Positions 4,732 to 6,977 of a DNA stretch of 6,977 nucleotides are shown in pieces. The notes under the pieces were generated by a model. The model searched no databases. It had not been told where the DNA came from and saw only the letters and a list, made by a program, of their open reading frames with translations. Every line of letters begins with the position of its first letter. Positions within the stretch are counted from its first letter, which is position 1. Source of the stretch: Acidobacteriota bacterium (GTDB lineage: Bacteria > Acidobacteriota > Terriglobia > Terriglobales > Acidobacteriaceae); contig QIAR01000602.1 of NCBI GenBank assembly GCA_003225595.1, positions 1 to 6,977 on the forward strand. The letters are read 5' to 3'. Both the position numbers and the translations under genes were made by a program.

Positions 4732-5856
4732 ATGTCAACATCCGTCCACAACATTGGCGAGACCCTTCCAGCACGCTATTACACCGACCCGGCCGTCTTC
4801 GCCGACGAGTTGGAACGCTTCTTTTGCCAGAGCTGGATCTGCGCCGGCCGCGCCGATCAAATTTCCAACGTAGGCGACTTTTTCCTGCGGGAAATTGGCG
4901 ACGAAAGCATCATCATCAATCGCGACAACAGCGGCAAGGTTCGCGCTTTCTACAATGTGTGCCGCCACCGTGGCACGCGCATCTGCACCGCCGCCGAGGG
5001 CAAATTTTCCGGACGCATTCAGTGTCCTTACCACGGCTGGACTTACGGGCTCGATGGCAAACTCATGGGCGCGCCCCACATGGAAGACTTGCCGCGCGAG
5101 GATTATCCCCTGAACTCCGTGGCCGCCGATGTCTGGGACGGGCATCTTTTCATAACTCTCAATCCGACTCCCGCAGCGCTCGCCAGCCAACTCGACGATC
5201 TGCCGCAGAAGTTCGCCAACTGGCGCATGCAGGAGCTGCGCTTCTATCAGCGCCGCAGGTATGACGTGAAGGCCAACTGGAAGCTGATCATCCAGAATTA
5301 CAACGAGTGCCTGCACTGTCCCGTGCTGCATCCCAAGCTCAGCCAGTTGACTGACTACCTGAGCGGCGACAATGACACCCCGCATCGGGGCTATATCGGC
5401 GGCTCCATGGGATTCAAGTCGGGCGTCGAAACCATGAGCCTGGATGGCAAGCTGCGCCGCGACTATCTGCCGTGCTTAACCGATGCGCAGCGCAGGGAAG
5501 TTCGGTATTACGCGGTCTATCCCAACCTGTTTTTGAGCTTGCATCCCGACTACATGATGACGCACACGCTGTGGCCGCACGCCGTGGATCGCACCGGAAT
5601 CGTCTGCGAGTGGCACTTTCATCCTGACGAAATGGCCAAGCCAAACTTCCGGGCCGACGATGCAGTGGAGTTCTGGGATTTGACCAATAAAGAAGATTGG
5701 GGAATCTCCGAGCTCTCGCAAGCCGGAATCAGGTCGCGCGCCTACAAGCCGGGACCATATTCTCCGCGCGAAGGCCTGCCACACGCATTCGATCGGATGG
5801 TGCTGGAGCGGGAGCGCGAGGCGAAGGAGCGGGCTGGACCGTCTCGGGATATGTGA
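4732..5856 (+). CDS. Rieske [2Fe-2S] non-heme iron oxygenase, alpha subunit
   Basis: A complete 374-residue protein from ATG 4732. The N-terminal Rieske domain binds [2Fe-2S] through Cys77 and His79 (CRHRG) and Cys98 and His101 (CPYHGW). The C-terminal catalytic domain has NYNECLHCPVLHP, giving the mononuclear iron ligands His195 and His200; Asp316 (FWDLTNKEDW) is the probable third ligand. Glu192 occupies the bridging position between the two metal centres, where ring-hydroxylating dioxygenases have Asp. Glu is typical of the branch acting on quaternary amines (choline, carnitine, glycine betaine, stachydrine). The enzyme uses O2 and reductant to hydroxylate or demethylate its substrate in the cytoplasm. 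No reductase, ferredoxin or beta subunit lies beside it, so its electron donor is elsewhere and the substrate is unknown. A possible operator or hairpin sits directly upstream. Confidence 0.93.
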   Translation: MSTSVHNIGETLPARYYTDPAVFADELERFFCQSWICAGRADQISNVGDFFLREIGDESIIINRDNSGKVRAFYNVCRHRGTRICTAAEGKFSGRIQCPYHGWTYGLDGKLMGAPHMEDLPREDYPLNSVAADVWDGHLFITLNPTPAALASQLDDLPQKFANWRMQELRFYQRRRYDVKANWKLIIQNYNECLHCPVLHPKLSQLTDYLSGDNDTPHRGYIGGSMGFKSGVETMSLDGKLRRDYLPCLTDAQRREVRYYAVYPNLFLSLHPDYMMTHTLWPHAVDRTGIVCEWHFHPDEMAKPNFRADDAVEFWDLTNKEDWGISELSQAGIRSRAYKPGPYSPREGLPHAFDRMVLEREREAKERAGPSRDM

Positions 5857-5905
5857 CGCGGAGAGGATAGAGTTTCATTCAACAATCGACAATCAACACA
5901 ATGGT

Positions 5906-6977
5906 CTAACCGTATCTCTCTTTTATGAACTCCGCGATCGACTGATAGGCCTTCGCCAGCGTCTTCTCATCCGGCAGGAAGACGATGCGAAAATGCTTCG
6001 CCCCTGGCTTCTGTCCGAAGCCAGAGCCGTGCACCACCAGCACGTGTTTTTGCAGCAGCAGTTCTTTTACAAAGACGTCGTCGGCTTCGGGAATGTCCAG
6101 GCGCGGGTAGGCATAGAAAGCGCCGCGCGGTGTAACGCAGCTCACACGCGGAGTCGAGTTACACCAGGTCACGGTCAGGTCGCGACGAGTGCGCAGCTTC
6201 TTGAGCACTTCGGGTAGGTGATCCTGCGGTCCTTCAAGTGCGGGCTTGATGGCGTATTGTTCGGGATGATTGGCGCAAAGGCGCGAGCGCAGCAGACGAT
6301 GAATGCCTTCGATATACGGCTTCACAGCGGCCGCTTCACCGCTGACAATCCCCCAACCAATCCGCCATCCCGGGGCGAGATAATTCTTGGAAAGCCCGCC
6401 AAACGTGACCACCGGCACATCCGGCGCAACGGCTGCCATCGAGATGTGCTTGCCGTTTTCTGTTTGGAGTCGTTTTGTTTCGCCCCGTTTTGTTTGGCCC
6501 CGTTCTGGTTGGCCTCCATCGAGGATCAGCTTGTCGTAGATTTCATCGGCGAAGATGACCAGATTGTTCCGCCGTGCTAATTCCGCAATCTGCTCGAGCA
6601 TCTTTCCAGAGCAGACTGAACCGGTGGGGTTGTTCGGGTTGATGAGGACGATGCCGCGCGTTTGAGAATTGATCTTGCCATGGACGTCGATCAGATCCGG
6701 CTGCCAAGCGTCGTCCTCGTTCAGCGAATAAGTTTTGAGTTCGATTCCCAGCTTGCAAAGCACCGCGGAATAAAGCGGGTAGTCGGGGCTGGGCGTGAGC
6801 ACGTTCTCTCCGGGATTGACCAGCGCTGCCAGGCAAACGTCCACCGCCTCACTCACACCCGAAGTGATGAATACGTCTTGCACGCTCTTGATGCCCTTGC
6901 GCGCGGCTTCGGCGCGAATTGCGTCCAGCGCTTCCTTGATGCCCGGCGATGGCGCGTAGCCGTTCTTACCATCGCGC
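5906..6977 (-). CDS. Class I/II PLP aminotransferase, alanine transaminase (AlaA)-like (5' end missing)
   Basis: The gene runs leftward and is open to the right edge; 356 residues are visible, and by comparison with roughly 400-residue relatives only the N-terminus is missing. The GTG at 6881-6883 is internal, because the frame continues upstream as NGYAPSPGIKEAL, a conserved family segment. PLP-site motifs: INPNNPTG (about 112-119), FADEIYD (Asp144, Tyr147), the Schiff-base Lys197 in GGLSKNYLAPGWRIGW, and the substrate-carboxylate Arg330 in HFRIVF. The closest known pattern is E. coli AlaA (glutamate-pyruvate aminotransferase), which interconverts pyruvate and glutamate with alanine and 2-oxoglutarate. 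Oddly, residues 155-174 are a five-residue repeat insert (see repeat at 6455-6514) between DEIYDKLIL and HISMAA, not found in AlaA. It is convergent with the Rieske gene, 49 bases apart, with no terminator hairpin seen between them. Confidence 0.92.
   Translation of the reverse strand, partial: RDGKNGYAPSPGIKEALDAIRAEAARKGIKSVQDVFITSGVSEAVDVCLAALVNPGENVLTPSPDYPLYSAVLCKLGIELKTYSLNEDDAWQPDLIDVHGKINSQTRGIVLINPNNPTGSVCSGKMLEQIAELARRNNLVIFADEIYDKLILDGGQPERGQTKRGETKRLQTENGKHISMAAVAPDVPVVTFGGLSKNYLAPGWRIGWGIVSGEAAAVKPYIEGIHRLLRSRLCANHPEQYAIKPALEGPQDHLPEVLKKLRTRRDLTVTWCNSTPRVSCVTPRGAFYAYPRLDIPEADDVFVKELLLQKHVLVVHGSGFGQKPGAKHFRIVFLPDEKTLAKAYQSIAEFIKERYG
6455..6514 (-). repeat. In-frame 15-bp minisatellite inside the aminotransferase gene
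   Basis: Four 15-bp units: 6500-6514 (GQPER), 6485-6499 (GQTKR), 6470-6484 (GETKR) and a weaker 6455-6469 (LQTEN), read on the - strand. The units are in frame, so the array adds about 20 charged, polar residues without breaking the gene. It lies in the stretch between the DEIYD and PLP-lysine motifs. Confidence 0.85.

Noticed and set aside
4735..5385. 216-codon - strand frame opposite the Rieske gene
   Set aside because: It is a shadow of a highly conserved oxygenase in GC-rich DNA, with no family features of its own.

Overview
The window is GC-rich bacterial chromosomal DNA. It carries an HtrA-type protease, a CpsB-type phosphatase, a secreted peptidoglycan-binding protein, a Rieske oxygenase and an AlaA-like aminotransferase, all separated by repeat-rich spacers. 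Gene content and protein style suggest a soil Acidobacteriota-like genome. That is an inference from recognition, because no rRNA or other phylogenetic marker is present.

Layout, left to right. (1) 1-1269 (+): the 3' part of a periplasmic HtrA/DegP serine protease with two PDZ domains, followed by a possible terminator. (2) 1387-1510: a cluster of three short tandem repeats and one perfect hairpin. (3) 1519-2103 (+): a small exported protein with a basic linker and a peptidoglycan-binding fold. (4) 2176-2913 (-): a PHP-family CpsB/YwqE tyrosine phosphatase, convergent with the previous gene. (5) 2914-3205: an intergenic region with inverted repeats, two adjacent stem-loops, an extended -10 promoter and, just after it, a strong intrinsic terminator. 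(6) 3206-3661 (+): a small PD-(D/E)XK (QxK variant) nuclease related to the I-Ssp6803I homing nuclease family. (7) 3687-4015: three tandem copies of a roughly 109-bp repeat, the last two identical. (8) 4046-4635: a REP-associated tyrosine transposase (RAYT) cassette. Two inverted arms of about 75 bp, each with two hairpins, flank a transposase gene broken by one missing base. (9) 4698-4726: an 11-bp inverted repeat directly before (10) 4732-5856 (+), a Rieske non-heme iron oxygenase alpha subunit. (11) 5906-6977 (-): most of an alanine-type aminotransferase, running off the right edge and containing an in-frame 15-bp minisatellite.

The genes do not form one operon. Two pairs are convergent (PG-binding/CpsB and Rieske/aminotransferase), and CpsB and the nuclease diverge. 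The middle, 2914-4635, looks like an accessory island of repeats plus two DNA-acting enzymes, set between housekeeping or metabolic genes. The least explained signals are the promoter-terminator leader before the nuclease, the 109-bp array beside the RAYT cassette, and the repeat expansion inside the aminotransferase. I see no tRNA, rRNA or CRISPR array.
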